This document shows, piece after piece, positions 1-8,065 of a stretch of DNA of 64,000 nt. The translations under genes were made by a program, and so were the position numbers. Each line of letters starts with the position of its first letter. Positions within the stretch are counted from its first letter, which is position 1. This DNA comes from Candidatus Epulonipiscium viviparus. GTDB taxonomy: Bacteria; Bacillota; Clostridia; Lachnospirales; Cellulosilyticaceae. Location of the stretch: the NCBI RefSeq assembly GCF_030708075.1, contig NZ_CP117982.1, forward strand, positions 2,435,302 to 2,499,301. Direction: 5' to 3'. The notes below the pieces were generated by a model. The model was given only the letters and a program-made list of their open reading frames with translations, did no database searches and had not been told where the DNA came from.

Positions 1-419
1 TGTCCATGGTATACAACCAAAACGATGATGCCATTTGGCTTAAGGTAATCGAGCAAGTGGTCGACGGCTGTAATTGTAGTGTGTGATTGCGTTGTAATAG
101 AATGGTCACCCTTGGGCAAGTATCCGAGATTGAATATAGCAGCTGCGATTGAAGATTCCATATATTTGTGAGCAACTTCGTGCCCATCTTTAATTACTTG
201 TACGCAGTCTATATTATGCTCAGCAAGCAAGCGGGTTGTCTCTGTTATTGCAACATCCTGAATATCGAATGCATAAACTTTGCCTTCGGCACCCACCAAA
301 TTGGCCAAAAATAGGGTATCATTTCCATTTCCACAGGTTGCATCAACAACGGAGTCACCAGCTGCAATGGCCTGTGTTAGCAAAAACTTTGCGTAATCTA
401 GCATTTGTTTTAAAATCAT
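1..419 (-). CDS. mnmM: Class I SAM methyltransferase, MnmM/YtqB-like (3' end cut by window)
   Basis: Only the first 139 codons are present; the gene runs off the window start. The protein has the glycine-rich SAM loop DATCGNGNDT at residues 26-35, an acidic strand end (FDIQD, about 49-53), and the IFNLGYLPKGD stretch near residue 95 that is typical of the YtqB family. Members of that family, now called MnmM, methylate the nm5s2U34 base in the tRNA anticodon. The start is preceded by an AAAGGATG-like ribosome-binding site. The next gene upstream, cstA, ends 70 bases away on the same strand, so readthrough is possible. The family call rests on motifs only; a neighbouring rRNA-methylase-like family is the alternative. 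Confidence 0.8.
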   Translation of the reverse strand, partial: MILKQMLDYAKFLLTQAIAAGDSVVDATCGNGNDTLFLANLVGAEGKVYAFDIQDVAITETTRLLAEHNIDCVQVIKDGHEVAHKYMESSIAAAIFNLGYLPKGDHSITTQSHTTITAVDHLLDYLKPNGIIVLVVYHG

Positions 420-488
420 ATTTTCACATCCTTTGGCTAAGAGTATTCTCAAAAAGATAGTAAAATAAACAGCAAACGAATAACTCGC

Positions 489-1913
489 CTATTTTTGTGA
501 TGAAGTCTTTTTATTAAAGGCAATATAGGCCAATGCAGCTGCGGCAATTCCGATGGCTACTCCGGCGAGTTCGGCAATTTTGATGCTTCCAAAAACTGAA
601 GTGGCGATAGCTCCAAAGCCTTCTGGTGCAACTAAAATATAGCAGGTAACAACTACAGTCATAAACATAGCTGGAATAACTGCAATGAAAAAGTTTGAGC
701 CCTGCTTTTTTAGAAACGCGGCTGCGGTCCATAGTGCGATACAAGCAAGAGTTTGGTTTGCCCAGCTAAAGTATCGCCAGATTATATTGAAGTCGATGAA
801 TAACAATGAAACTGCAATAATAAAGATTGGGATAACAATAATATATCTGTTGCGAGATTTTGTTTGATCGATTTTGAACGCATCGGCAATGGTTAGGCGC
901 AAAGCTCGAAATGCCGTATCTCCAGAAGTGATGGGGCAAGCAACTACACCAAGTACCGCAAGCACCATGCCTACATTGCCCATAAGACCTTGTGAAACTG
1001 TATTTACAACAACTGCCGCAGGACCAGTTTCGGAAAGCCCCTGTAAACTGCCAAAGAAAGTCATAGCAGCAGCAGCCCAAATTAATGCAATAATGCCCTC
1101 CGAAATCATAGCACCATAAAATACGCGGCGACCATCTCTTTCGTTTTTGATACATCGGGCCATCATAGGAGATTGAGTTGCATGAAAACCGGAGATCGCA
1201 CCACAGGCAATAGAGATAAATAAGTATGGAAATATAGATTGATCGTTTACGTGAGGATTTGAAAAACTAAACTCAGGGATATCCATAAACATTCCGTTAG
1301 CGATCATGCCGCCCAAGATTCCAGCAGCCATAACGAATAGAGCAATGCCGAAGATAGGGTAAATTTTGCCAATAATTTTATCGATAGGCAATACCGTTGC
1401 GACTATGTAGTATACCATGATGATTGCAACGAAGATCCATCTATTTTGGTTGGTTAAGTCGGCAAGCAAATCTGCTGGAGAAGAGACGAATACAACACCA
1501 ACAAGAAGAAGTAAGATGCATGAAAAAATAGCCATCAGCCTTCTCATGCCAGTGCCTAAGTTATCTCCCACAAGAACAGAAACTGAAGCGCCGTCGGATC
1601 GAAGAGACATCATTCCGATCATAAAATCGTGTACGGCACCTGCAAAGATGCATCCAAAAACAATCCATAAAAACGCATTAGGTCCCCACATAGCTCCTGC
1701 GATGGCGCCAAAAATTGGTCCAGTGCCTGCAATGTTTAGAAATTGAATTAAGAATGCTTTCCAGGTTGGAAGTTCAACATAGTCTAAGCCGTCGCTTTTT
1801 TTGATTGCAGGAACAGCTCGATCGGGATCAATGCGAAAGATTTTTTCTGATATTTTGCCGTAGATAAAGTAGCCTGCAATTAGTAAAATTAATGAAACAA
1901 TAAATGTAATCAT
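489..1913 (-). CDS. cstA: Carbon starvation protein CstA family transporter
   Basis: This 474-residue, very hydrophobic protein has many membrane segments and the CstA hallmarks: PTWKAFLIQFLNIAGTGPIFGAI split over residues of the first third, then CIFAGAVHDF and a central FHATQSPMMARC motif. CstA proteins import peptides or pyruvate when carbon is scarce. It is the short clostridial form; the enterobacterial protein is about 700 residues. The start at 1913 is chosen because GGAGGG lies just upstream; an ATG 57 bases further out has no ribosome-binding site. No two-component regulator of the pyruvate-sensing kind lies beside it here. The substrate cannot be told from the sequence. Confidence 0.9.
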   Translation of the reverse strand: MITFIVSLILLIAGYFIYGKISEKIFRIDPDRAVPAIKKSDGLDYVELPTWKAFLIQFLNIAGTGPIFGAIAGAMWGPNAFLWIVFGCIFAGAVHDFMIGMMSLRSDGASVSVLVGDNLGTGMRRLMAIFSCILLLLVGVVFVSSPADLLADLTNQNRWIFVAIIMVYYIVATVLPIDKIIGKIYPIFGIALFVMAAGILGGMIANGMFMDIPEFSFSNPHVNDQSIFPYLFISIACGAISGFHATQSPMMARCIKNERDGRRVFYGAMISEGIIALIWAAAAMTFFGSLQGLSETGPAAVVVNTVSQGLMGNVGMVLAVLGVVACPITSGDTAFRALRLTIADAFKIDQTKSRNRYIIVIPIFIIAVSLLFIDFNIIWRYFSWANQTLACIALWTAAAFLKKQGSNFFIAVIPAMFMTVVVTCYILVAPEGFGAIATSVFGSIKIAELAGVAIGIAAAALAYIAFNKKTSSQK

Positions 1914-2087
1914 GTTAACACCCTCCTTTTTTATATAAAGAATTATACACCATATGAAATAATTGTGCATTAATTTTGCAGCAAAAGAAAAAGAACATGG
2001 TAAAGTAATGAAATTTCATGAGTAAAATATTGGAATATGAGTTATACTTTATAAGGAAGGCAAAATATTAGAAAGAAGGAATCGGCT

Positions 2088-2375
2088 ATGCAAAGTGCGT
2101 TTGATACACTCAACAAGTATATAGGGTCATTGTTGTTGAACATAGGATTTTCGGCACCTCAAAATGTGCAAGAGCTAGAAGAGATTGTGAATAAGGTGTT
2201 AGAAGAGCATAAAAACTCTAACGATGCAAATGAACAAATGATGCGAACATTGTTTTATGAAAGCGCTAGGAATGCCATGGCAAACATAGATAAATGTAAA
2301 GATTGGTTTGAGTATGTAAATATGATACAGGTAGAAATAGAAAAAATGATGGGCTTAAATTTTGAAAGTAAATAA
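2088..2375 (+). CDS. Small hypothetical protein, 95 residues
   Basis: I do not recognise this gene. It has a good ribosome-binding site (GAAGGA, 8 bases before ATG). The predicted protein is soluble, rich in Glu, Asn and Met, and probably helical, with no signal peptide or membrane segment. It sits 68 bases before an LRR protein gene on the same strand, with no terminator recognised between them, so the two may be transcribed together. Confidence 0.6.
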   Translation: MQSAFDTLNKYIGSLLLNIGFSAPQNVQELEEIVNKVLEEHKNSNDANEQMMRTLFYESARNAMANIDKCKDWFEYVNMIQVEIEKMMGLNFESK

Positions 2376-2443
2376 TGGTATACTTTGAAAAAAAATGTGC
2401 CATAATTATTAAATAAGAATGAATGACTATAGGAGGAACTACA

Positions 2444-3403
2444 ATGAAAAAAACTAAAGAGAATGATCTATATTCTAAGAGCGATACAATGTTGCTTGAA
2501 AAAAACGTAAAGCATAATAATCTACCAGATGCTCCAGTTGAGTTAGTGGCAAGAGATATGCTAAGAAAAATACAAGAGATTTCAAATGATATAGTCATAA
2601 AAGAGATGTTCAGAAAATTACAAGAAGTGACTGTAAGTTTGCAAAACGCAGCGCAAAAGATGCAAAAAACTAAAGAAAAATTGATAAAGAATAATGCTGA
2701 AATGGAGGAAATGAGAGAAAGTATACCCATTGTAAAAGAGGAAAAGTCGGATGATTTTGAAATTGTAGATGGCGTTTTGGTTAAATATACAGGTGAGCGA
2801 GGGTTAGTAAAAATTCCAGACGGAGTAACTGCAATAGAGACGAACGTATTCAGTAAGTGTGAAAAAATAATATGGGTAGTTATACCAAATAGTGTAAAAA
2901 GCATTGGCAGATATGCATTTGAAAGTTGTAAAAATTTGGTAGTGGTAGATATGCCGCAAAAGTTGACCGAGATTGGTGTCGGAGCGTTTTTAAATTGTAA
3001 AAAATTGAAGTCGATATCTATTCCAAAAGGTGTAGAGCATATTAAAAACCTAACATTTGCGTCGTGTGCTCAATTGGCAACTATAAAAATAGCAGAAGAA
3101 GGCGTAAAAATAATTGATAACTCGGCGTTTTATGGATGCGAAAAGTTGGAGGAAGTAGTTTTTCCAAAGACACTGAAAGCAATATCAGAAAATGCGTTTG
3201 CGTTTTGCGATGAACTAAAGCGCGTAGAACTTCCAAAGGAAATAAGTAGTATAGCGAAGAGAGCGTTTTTTAATTGTAAGAATTTGAAAGAGATTTCGAT
3301 GCCATCGGTTAAATGTAAAATTGCAGATAGGCAAATGAGTTTTATAAATTGCGTGATAACCGAAGGTTTTGTATGGGAAGTATTAACCAAAGATAATAAC
3401 TAA
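2444..3403 (+). CDS. BspA-like leucine-rich repeat (LRR_5) protein, cytoplasmic
   Basis: The 319-residue protein begins with about 90 residues of charged, coiled-coil-like sequence, followed by about eight LRR_5 units of about 23 residues. The repeats show the pattern I.x.xAF.xCxxL..v.lP...IG, for example VKSIGRYAFESCKNL. BspA/TpLRR repeats are known in surface and adhesion proteins, but this one has no signal peptide or anchor, so it is likely intracellular. The start at 2444 follows AGGAGGA by 6 bases; an upstream in-frame ATG at 2423 lies before that site and is rejected. A second LRR protein occurs at 46280. Function unknown; protein-protein binding is a guess from the fold. Confidence 0.85.
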   Translation: MKKTKENDLYSKSDTMLLEKNVKHNNLPDAPVELVARDMLRKIQEISNDIVIKEMFRKLQEVTVSLQNAAQKMQKTKEKLIKNNAEMEEMRESIPIVKEEKSDDFEIVDGVLVKYTGERGLVKIPDGVTAIETNVFSKCEKIIWVVIPNSVKSIGRYAFESCKNLVVVDMPQKLTEIGVGAFLNCKKLKSISIPKGVEHIKNLTFASCAQLATIKIAEEGVKIIDNSAFYGCEKLEEVVFPKTLKAISENAFAFCDELKRVELPKEISSIAKRAFFNCKNLKEISMPSVKCKIADRQMSFINCVITEGFVWEVLTKDNN

Positions 3404-3413
3404 TAATGATAAG

Positions 3414-3449
3414 CCACGTCTTTGCGAATTAGATGTGGTATTATTTTTG
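3414..3449 (+). terminator. Rho-independent terminator after LRR gene
   Basis: An 8-bp stem (CCACGTCT with AGATGTGG, one G-U pair) with a 9-base loop is followed by TATTATTTTT. It lies 10 bases after the LRR stop codon. Confidence 0.75.
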
Positions 3450-3536
3450 CTAATATATTTACAGTGATGACAATAGATGGTAAAATTAGTTTTGGACCAT
3501 ATAATACATATTGAAATAATATAGAAAGGGGCAGCC

Positions 3537-4667
3537 ATGCAAATAAACATGCGTAATAAATTGAGGATGCTAAACATCAAACAAGAGGAAAATATTGTTA
3601 TAAAATCGGATATATTTATGAACGAAGAAGAGCGCAGGTGGTTTGAGCTTGCAGTAGAGGGAGACGCAGAGGCGCAGTATAGGATAGGGGTTTGCTATAA
3701 ACTAGGAAAAGGAGTAGAGAAAAACATAAAAGAGGCAGTTAAGTGGTATACAATGTCGGCCAACCAGGAGCATGCTATGGCACAAAATAGCTTGGCGGCG
3801 TGTTATGAGCAGGGAGTGGGAGTGGAACGAAGCCCGGAGAAAGCTTTTCAATTATATAATAAAGCTGCCGAGCAAGGGTATCTATTGGCACAGAACAATC
3901 TGGCTATGTGTTATGAACGAGGAACTGGGATAATAGCAGATATGGATCAGGCCATAAAATTACTGACAGAAGCTGCCGAAAAAGGAAACAGTACTGCGCA
4001 AAGTAATTTGGGTTTGCATTACGAAAAAGGGAAGGGTGTACGGCAAGATTGCGATATCGCAGTGAAATGGTATAAGCTGGCGGCAGAGCAAGGAGACGTC
4101 TTTGCGCAAACAAATTTGGGGTATTTATATGCAACTGGAATGGGAGTAAAACTAGACTTAGAGGAGTCTGCAAAGTGGTATACAAAAGCTGCCGAAAAAG
4201 GAAGCCCGCGAGCGCAAAACAGCATCGGCATATGTTATTTTTATGGAAGAGGCGTCGTAAAAAATCTAGAAAAGGCCATAGAGTGGTTTGCCAAGGCCGC
4301 AGAGAAAGAGTATGTTCCTGCGCAAAATAATTTGGGAATATGTTATGGAACAGAATCAGAGTGTAGAGATTTGTCGGCGGCAGTTAAGTGGTATACAAAG
4401 GCCGCGGAGAAAGATTATATGGAGGCTCAATTTAGTTTGGGAATGTGTTATAAATATGGTGAAGGAACAGAAGTAGATTTGCTGGAGGCATTTAAGTGGC
4501 TAAAGAAAGCGGCAGATAAGGGGCATGGAGACGCGCAATTTAATCTTGGCTGGTGTTATGAATTTGGGGAAGGAGTAACAAAAAACATTGCAGAAGCTGC
4601 AAACTGGTATGCAAAGGCTGCTGAGCAAGGGCATGAGAGGGCACAGATCAATCTAAATTTATTATAA
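3537..4667 (+). CDS. Sel1-repeat (TPR-like) protein
   Basis: The 376-residue protein has a short head (about 34 residues) and then nine Sel1 units of 35-36 residues, each close to A.AQNNLG.CYE.G.GV..N...A..WY.KAAEQG. Sel1 repeats form a helical solenoid used as a protein-binding scaffold. There is no signal peptide or membrane segment. The start is set by AAAGGGG 6 bases before ATG; a Met at codon 28 (3618) is a possible internal start. It is the first of three Sel1 proteins in this window (also 19274 and 24291). The partner is unknown. Confidence 0.9.
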   Translation: MQINMRNKLRMLNIKQEENIVIKSDIFMNEEERRWFELAVEGDAEAQYRIGVCYKLGKGVEKNIKEAVKWYTMSANQEHAMAQNSLAACYEQGVGVERSPEKAFQLYNKAAEQGYLLAQNNLAMCYERGTGIIADMDQAIKLLTEAAEKGNSTAQSNLGLHYEKGKGVRQDCDIAVKWYKLAAEQGDVFAQTNLGYLYATGMGVKLDLEESAKWYTKAAEKGSPRAQNSIGICYFYGRGVVKNLEKAIEWFAKAAEKEYVPAQNNLGICYGTESECRDLSAAVKWYTKAAEKDYMEAQFSLGMCYKYGEGTEVDLLEAFKWLKKAADKGHGDAQFNLGWCYEFGEGVTKNIAEAANWYAKAAEQGHERAQINLNLL

Positions 4668-4695
4668 GGATATTATAAGGAAAGCAATTGATGAT

Positions 4696-4720
4696 ACTGG
4701 GTATATTACCCAGTTATTTT
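4696..4720 (+). terminator. Rho-independent terminator after Sel1 gene
   Basis: A perfect 7-bp stem, ACTGGGT with ACCCAGT, with a 5-base loop, followed by TATTTT. Confidence 0.75.
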
Positions 4721-4820
4721 CGTTGCTAGGGAAAATAATGTAATAGCAGATTCTATATGAGAATATATTGTACAAGTATAGAATAGCAAAGGAGGAAACC
4801 TTATTTTTAAAAGAGGATAT

Positions 4821-5519
4821 ATGTTCAGGACACAAGTGTCATCCAAAAAAATGCATTTTAATCCACAAACGCAAAAGATATATATACCAACGATCCCTCA
4901 AGGGTCAATAAGAGATATGATGGCAACGAGGAATCAGTTCGTGCAAGATGCGATGGCACCGAGAAATCAGTTCGCGCAAGATGCGATGGCAACGAAGAAT
5001 CAGTTCGCGCAAGATACGATGGCAACGAGAATCAGTTCGCGCAAGATGCGATGGCACGAGAATCAGTTCGTGCAAGATACGATGGCAACGAGAAATCAGT
5101 TCGCGCAAGATGCGATGGCACCGAGAATCAGTTCGCGCAAGATGCGATGGCACCGAGAATCAGTTCGCGCAAGATGCGATGGCAACGAGAATCAGTTCGC
5201 GCAAGATGCGATGGCAACGAAAATCAGTTCGCGCAAGATGCGATGGCACCGAGAATCAGTTCGTGCAAGATGCGATGGCACCGAGAAATCAGTTCGCGCA
5301 AGATGCGATGGCACCGAGAAATCAGTTCGTGCAAGATGCGATGGCAATGAGGAATCAGTTCGTGCAAGATGCGATGGCAATGAGAATCAGTTCGTGCAAG
5401 ATGCGATGGCAACAGGGAATCGATCGATACGCGATATAGCAGCTGAAAATCGGCCAACACGCGATATAGCAACAGAAGATAGCAACGATCCCCCGCGAAA
5501 ATACATAAGAGATTTATAA
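4821..5519 (+). CDS. Tandem-repeat protein; repeat open in all three forward frames
   Basis: The 232-residue ORF has a 33-residue head, a body coded by 15 tandem DNA units, and a 36-residue tail. The 33-base unit codes RNQFAQDAMAT in the entry frame. Eight units are one or two bases short, so the reading moves through a second form (ISSRKMRWHRE) and a third (SVRARCDGTE) before returning to the first. The head (GSIRDMMAT) and tail (NRSIRDIAA, NRPTRDIAT) hold diverged copies of the first form, which marks that frame as ancestral. ATG at 4821 has AGAGGA close by; the stronger AGGAGG at 4790-4795 points instead to an in-frame ATT at 4803. Function unknown. It may be the displaced N-terminal part of yunB (see 5483-5641). 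Confidence 0.5.
   Translation: MFRTQVSSKKMHFNPQTQKIYIPTIPQGSIRDMMATRNQFVQDAMAPRNQFAQDAMATKNQFAQDTMATRISSRKMRWHENQFVQDTMATRNQFAQDAMAPRISSRKMRWHRESVRARCDGNENQFAQDAMATKISSRKMRWHRESVRARCDGTEKSVRARCDGTEKSVRARCDGNEESVRARCDGNENQFVQDAMATGNRSIRDIAAENRPTRDIATEDSNDPPRKYIRDL
4920..5405 (+). repeat. 15-copy tandem repeat, 31-33 bp units
   Basis: Units start at each ATGGCA: 4920, 4953, 4986, 5019, 5051, 5082, 5115, 5147, 5179, 5211, 5243, 5275, 5308, 5341 and 5374. Seven are 33 bp, seven are 32 bp and one is 31 bp. The common core is CAGTTCGCGCAAGATGCG (C or T at one G-neighbouring site). Most short units lack one A in the GAGAAATC segment. The sum of the missing bases is nine, so the outgoing frame equals the incoming frame. 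The units abut directly; there are no spacers. Confidence 0.95.
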
Positions 5520-5641
5520 AAATTGATAAGAATAAACATCCCAATAGTTATAGAATACAAAGCATCATTGGTGTTGCTATTATATTTATAACTATAGCGA
5601 TAATTTATATACAGCTAGACAGAGAAACGCTTCCGACGTCT
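5483..5641 (+). other. Coding-like stretch with membrane segment, in frame with yunB but lacking a start codon
   Basis: Reading in the yunB frame is open from just after a TAG at 5480. It codes a basic stretch (KIHKRFIKIDKNKHP) and a hydrophobic helix of about 17-20 residues coded by 5561-5611, then LDRETLPTS leading into the ATG at 5642. YunB proteins normally have exactly this: a basic N-terminus and one membrane anchor. No ATG, GTG or TTG occurs in this stretch; only ATT (5522) is available, with a weak binding site. The preceding ORF overlaps it until 5519 in another frame. Adding one C to the run CCCCC at 5490-5494 would join the two ORFs from 4821 to 6208. Confidence 0.7.
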
Positions 5642-6208
5642 ATGGCAATGGCGAAGTTGCAAACCACCACGATAGCAACGCAGGCTATCAATGAAGCAAT
5701 AGCTCAGACCCTTGCAACAAACCAAACTACGATAGAAGATTTGCTAGCATATGACTACAACGATGACGGAGATCAAGTTTCGTGGAATGTAAACTCAATA
5801 TTAATCAATAATTTATGTGCACAAATAATAGCGAGATGCTCCGATGCGCTTCAAAACATAGGGGTGCTGCCCTTTAAGATACCGTTGGGAAATTTGACAG
5901 GAAGCAGAATCTTTGCTAATTTGGGACCAGAATTAACGATAGAAGTGTTGCCAATAGGAACTGTTACAGTAGACTATGATAACGATTTAAAGGAGACGGG
6001 GATCAACCAAGTAAATCACACGGTGTGGCTCGATGTGGTGGCCACTATTCAGATAGTGGTGCCATTATTTGAGGAAGAAGTGGTGGTAGCGAGGCGAATA
6101 ATGTTAATAGACAAAGTAAGCTCCGGAGAAGTGCCGCCAAGTTATGTAAACGTTCCGAGTGATTCTATATTAGACGCACCGTTAGAATCGCCAGGATTTG
6201 ACTACTAA
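5642..6208 (+). CDS. yunB: YunB-like sporulation protein (N-terminus unresolved)
   Basis: The 188 residues from the first ATG match the pattern of YunB: an IN.AI.Q helix, IPLGNLTGSRIFANLGPELTIEVLP near the middle, then GINQVNHTVWLDV and a C-terminal VP.SYVN. YunB is a membrane-anchored protein made in the mother cell during Bacillus sporulation; its exact role is not known. From 5642 the protein would lack its membrane anchor, which is coded just upstream in the same frame, so the true start is earlier or the gene is fused to, or broken from, the repeat ORF at 4821. No ribosome-binding site precedes 5642. It converges with pdaA, another sporulation-type gene. Confidence 0.75.
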   Translation: MAMAKLQTTTIATQAINEAIAQTLATNQTTIEDLLAYDYNDDGDQVSWNVNSILINNLCAQIIARCSDALQNIGVLPFKIPLGNLTGSRIFANLGPELTIEVLPIGTVTVDYDNDLKETGINQVNHTVWLDVVATIQIVVPLFEEEVVVARRIMLIDKVSSGEVPPSYVNVPSDSILDAPLESPGFDY

Positions 6209-6258
6209 TATGTATGAGCCGCCTCCAAATTGACAGAGGAAGCAATGCTCGAGGTATC

Positions 6259-7125
6259 TTAAGAGTGACTTAATGTTTCTGGAATTACTATCATTGCCGC
6301 AGGGTCTGCTGAAGTAGAAGTCTCATCAACAACTACATCATCGGCGGGAACTGCGGTATTTTTTGCAGAATCAATTTGCCAGAGTGAAAAGGTATAGCCC
6401 TGATTTTTAGCGTTTTTGATTACCGAATCGAGAATGTCTGTATTAGTTTGTGAAACTGCATGTAATAAGATAACGGCTCCGTTGTGTAGATTGTCGGATA
6501 TCAACTGTTGCGCTTTGATCGGGTCGGGCTGATTTCTGGTATCAAAATCGGCATATGCAAAGCTCCAGAATAGAGTAGAATAGCCTAGTTGCTGTGTTAA
6601 TTCGAGAGACTTTTCTGAATAGTGACCCATTGGAGGCCTAAAAAGCTTGGTAATTTGCTTGCCAGTAATGGCGGTGTATTTGTCTTCTACATCTGTAAAC
6701 TCTTTTGTAAAGGCTGCCGCATCATTGGTATTTTTTGGCATAGAGGGGTGGTTCTTGGAATGATTTGCTACCATGTGTCCCTCGGCTTCCATTCTGGTGA
6801 TTAAGTCTGGGTTGGTGGTGATATATGGTGAAGTAACAAAGAAAATTGCGTGGATGTCATTGGCTTTTAGGATGTCTAGAATTTTTGATGTTTGGCCGTT
6901 TTCGTAGCCTTCGTCGAATGTTAGATATAAAACCTTTTCGTCCGTATTTCCTGTATAATATGCGTCATAATCTTCTAGTTTATATGAAAGCTTGTCGTTT
7001 ATGCGCGGCGTGGCGTGTTCTTTGCTTCGAATAATCCACCAGTCAACTTTGGTGTTATCAGTTGCAAAGATTGATAAGTTAAAAAAAAGTAAGCATATGA
7101 TTATAATGTAAATACTTTTTTTCAT
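6259..7125 (-). CDS. pdaA: PdaA-like polysaccharide deacetylase (delta-lactam biosynthesis)
   Basis: The 288-residue protein has a signal peptide (hydrophobic residues 5-20, cut near FATD) and a NodB-type deacetylase domain. It shows TFDEGYENG (catalytic D71, with E72 in place of the usual second Asp, as in PdaA), metal-binding H122 and H126 in NHSKNHP, RPPMG with R163, and the PdaA-specific FWSFAY.DFDT. PdaA removes acetyl groups from muramic acid so that spore-cortex muramic lactam can form. The C-terminal 30 residues are a low-complexity tail. The start follows AAAGGGG. It lies tail-to-tail with yunB, 50 bases apart. Confidence 0.88.
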   Translation of the reverse strand: MKKSIYIIIICLLFFNLSIFATDNTKVDWWIIRSKEHATPRINDKLSYKLEDYDAYYTGNTDEKVLYLTFDEGYENGQTSKILDILKANDIHAIFFVTSPYITTNPDLITRMEAEGHMVANHSKNHPSMPKNTNDAAAFTKEFTDVEDKYTAITGKQITKLFRPPMGHYSEKSLELTQQLGYSTLFWSFAYADFDTRNQPDPIKAQQLISDNLHNGAVILLHAVSQTNTDILDSVIKNAKNQGYTFSLWQIDSAKNTAVPADDVVVDETSTSADPAAMIVIPETLSHS

Positions 7126-7237
7126 TGCAGTTCCCCTTTCGATTTTTTTTGTATTTTTTGTTGTGACTTTAGTATGCCCAAAATGTTTGCACTTATTAGC
7201 TGAATGCTGTAGAATATGTAATAAAGGAGTGAAAGCA

Positions 7238-7984
7238 ATGGAAGCGTATCAAAATTTTGCGGCAGTATATGATGAATTTATGGAGGATGTTCAATATGAT
7301 CGGTGGTATAAATTTATTGTTGATGTTATGGCGGAGAATAATGTAACGGCAGAGATAGTGTGTGACCTGGGATGTGGAACGGGCACGATGTGCGAAAAGT
7401 TTGCTGCAGATGGAGTGGAGACGATAGGCATAGACAGTTCGTTGGAAATGTTGTCTGTGGCCAGAGAGTCTGCAGAAGAGCTAAATATTTTGTATTTAAA
7501 CCAAGAAATGGCAAATTTTGAGTTATATGGAACGGTAAACTTAATATATAGCACCTGCGATAGCGTAAACTATGTGTTAGAAGAGGACGAATTATTAAAG
7601 GTATTTCGGCTGGTGAATAATTATTTGGAACCCCAGGGGTTGTTTGTTTTTGATATAAGCACTAAAAATAAATATAAAAATTTGCTGGCGGATAAGACAT
7701 TTGTAAATCAGGTCGATGGAGCCGCATATATATGGGAAAATTATTATGATGAGGAAGAGCAAGTGAATGAGTTTGCGGTAACATTTTTTGTGGAAGAAGA
7801 TGATGGCAGATACAGAAAAACCGAAGAGTGGCATTATCAAAGAGCATATGAGGTGGAGCAAATACAAGCAATGCTAGAGACTGCGGGACTAAAGGTACTG
7901 GGAATTTTTGATGACTATACCAAGGAGCCGTATACAGACCAAACGATACGCGCAACATTTGTAGCGCAGGAAATAGAAAAATAA
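7238..7984 (+). CDS. Class I SAM-dependent methyltransferase
   Basis: The 248-residue protein starts YQNFAAVYDEFM, has the SAM loop VCDLGCGTGTM (about residues 42-52), the acidic GIDSS (67-71), and FDIST after the central strands. It resembles the clostridial YqeM-like methyltransferases, whose substrate is unknown. The start at 7238 follows AAAGGAGTG; an in-frame ATG-like codon at 7163 has no binding site and is rejected. It is divergent from pdaA and upstream of the sulfatase operon promoter. The specific substrate cannot be assigned. Confidence 0.85.
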   Translation: MEAYQNFAAVYDEFMEDVQYDRWYKFIVDVMAENNVTAEIVCDLGCGTGTMCEKFAADGVETIGIDSSLEMLSVARESAEELNILYLNQEMANFELYGTVNLIYSTCDSVNYVLEEDELLKVFRLVNNYLEPQGLFVFDISTKNKYKNLLADKTFVNQVDGAAYIWENYYDEEEQVNEFAVTFFVEEDDGRYRKTEEWHYQRAYEVEQIQAMLETAGLKVLGIFDDYTKEPYTDQTIRATFVAQEIEK

Positions 7985-8012
7985 AATAGATAAATAAAAT
8001 AGATAATGGTAC

Positions 8013-8041
8013 TTGTATAAATTTGACAAATGGCTTATACT
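8013..8041 (+). promoter_or_regulatory. Predicted sigma-A promoter of sulfatase operon
   Basis: TTGTAT (8013-8018), 17 bases, TATACT (8036-8041), followed at 8051 by AAGGAGG and the first sulfatase start. An in-between TTGACA at 8023 has no matching -10 box at the right distance. Confidence 0.55.
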
Positions 8042-8065
8042 GAAATCGTTAAGGAGGTAGCATTT

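Noticed and set aside
2266-2904. 212-codon minus-strand ORF
   Set aside because: It overlaps two plus-strand genes with good ribosome-binding sites and spans their intergenic region without coding character.
4920-5405. CRISPR-like array
   Set aside because: Units of 31-33 bp abut each other with no variable spacers between them, no cas genes are near, and the array lies inside a coding frame.
4905-5544. Minus-strand ORFs of 62-106 codons across the repeat array
   Set aside because: They are the result of a stop-free repeat and have no ribosome-binding site or similarity to the flanking non-repeat sequence.
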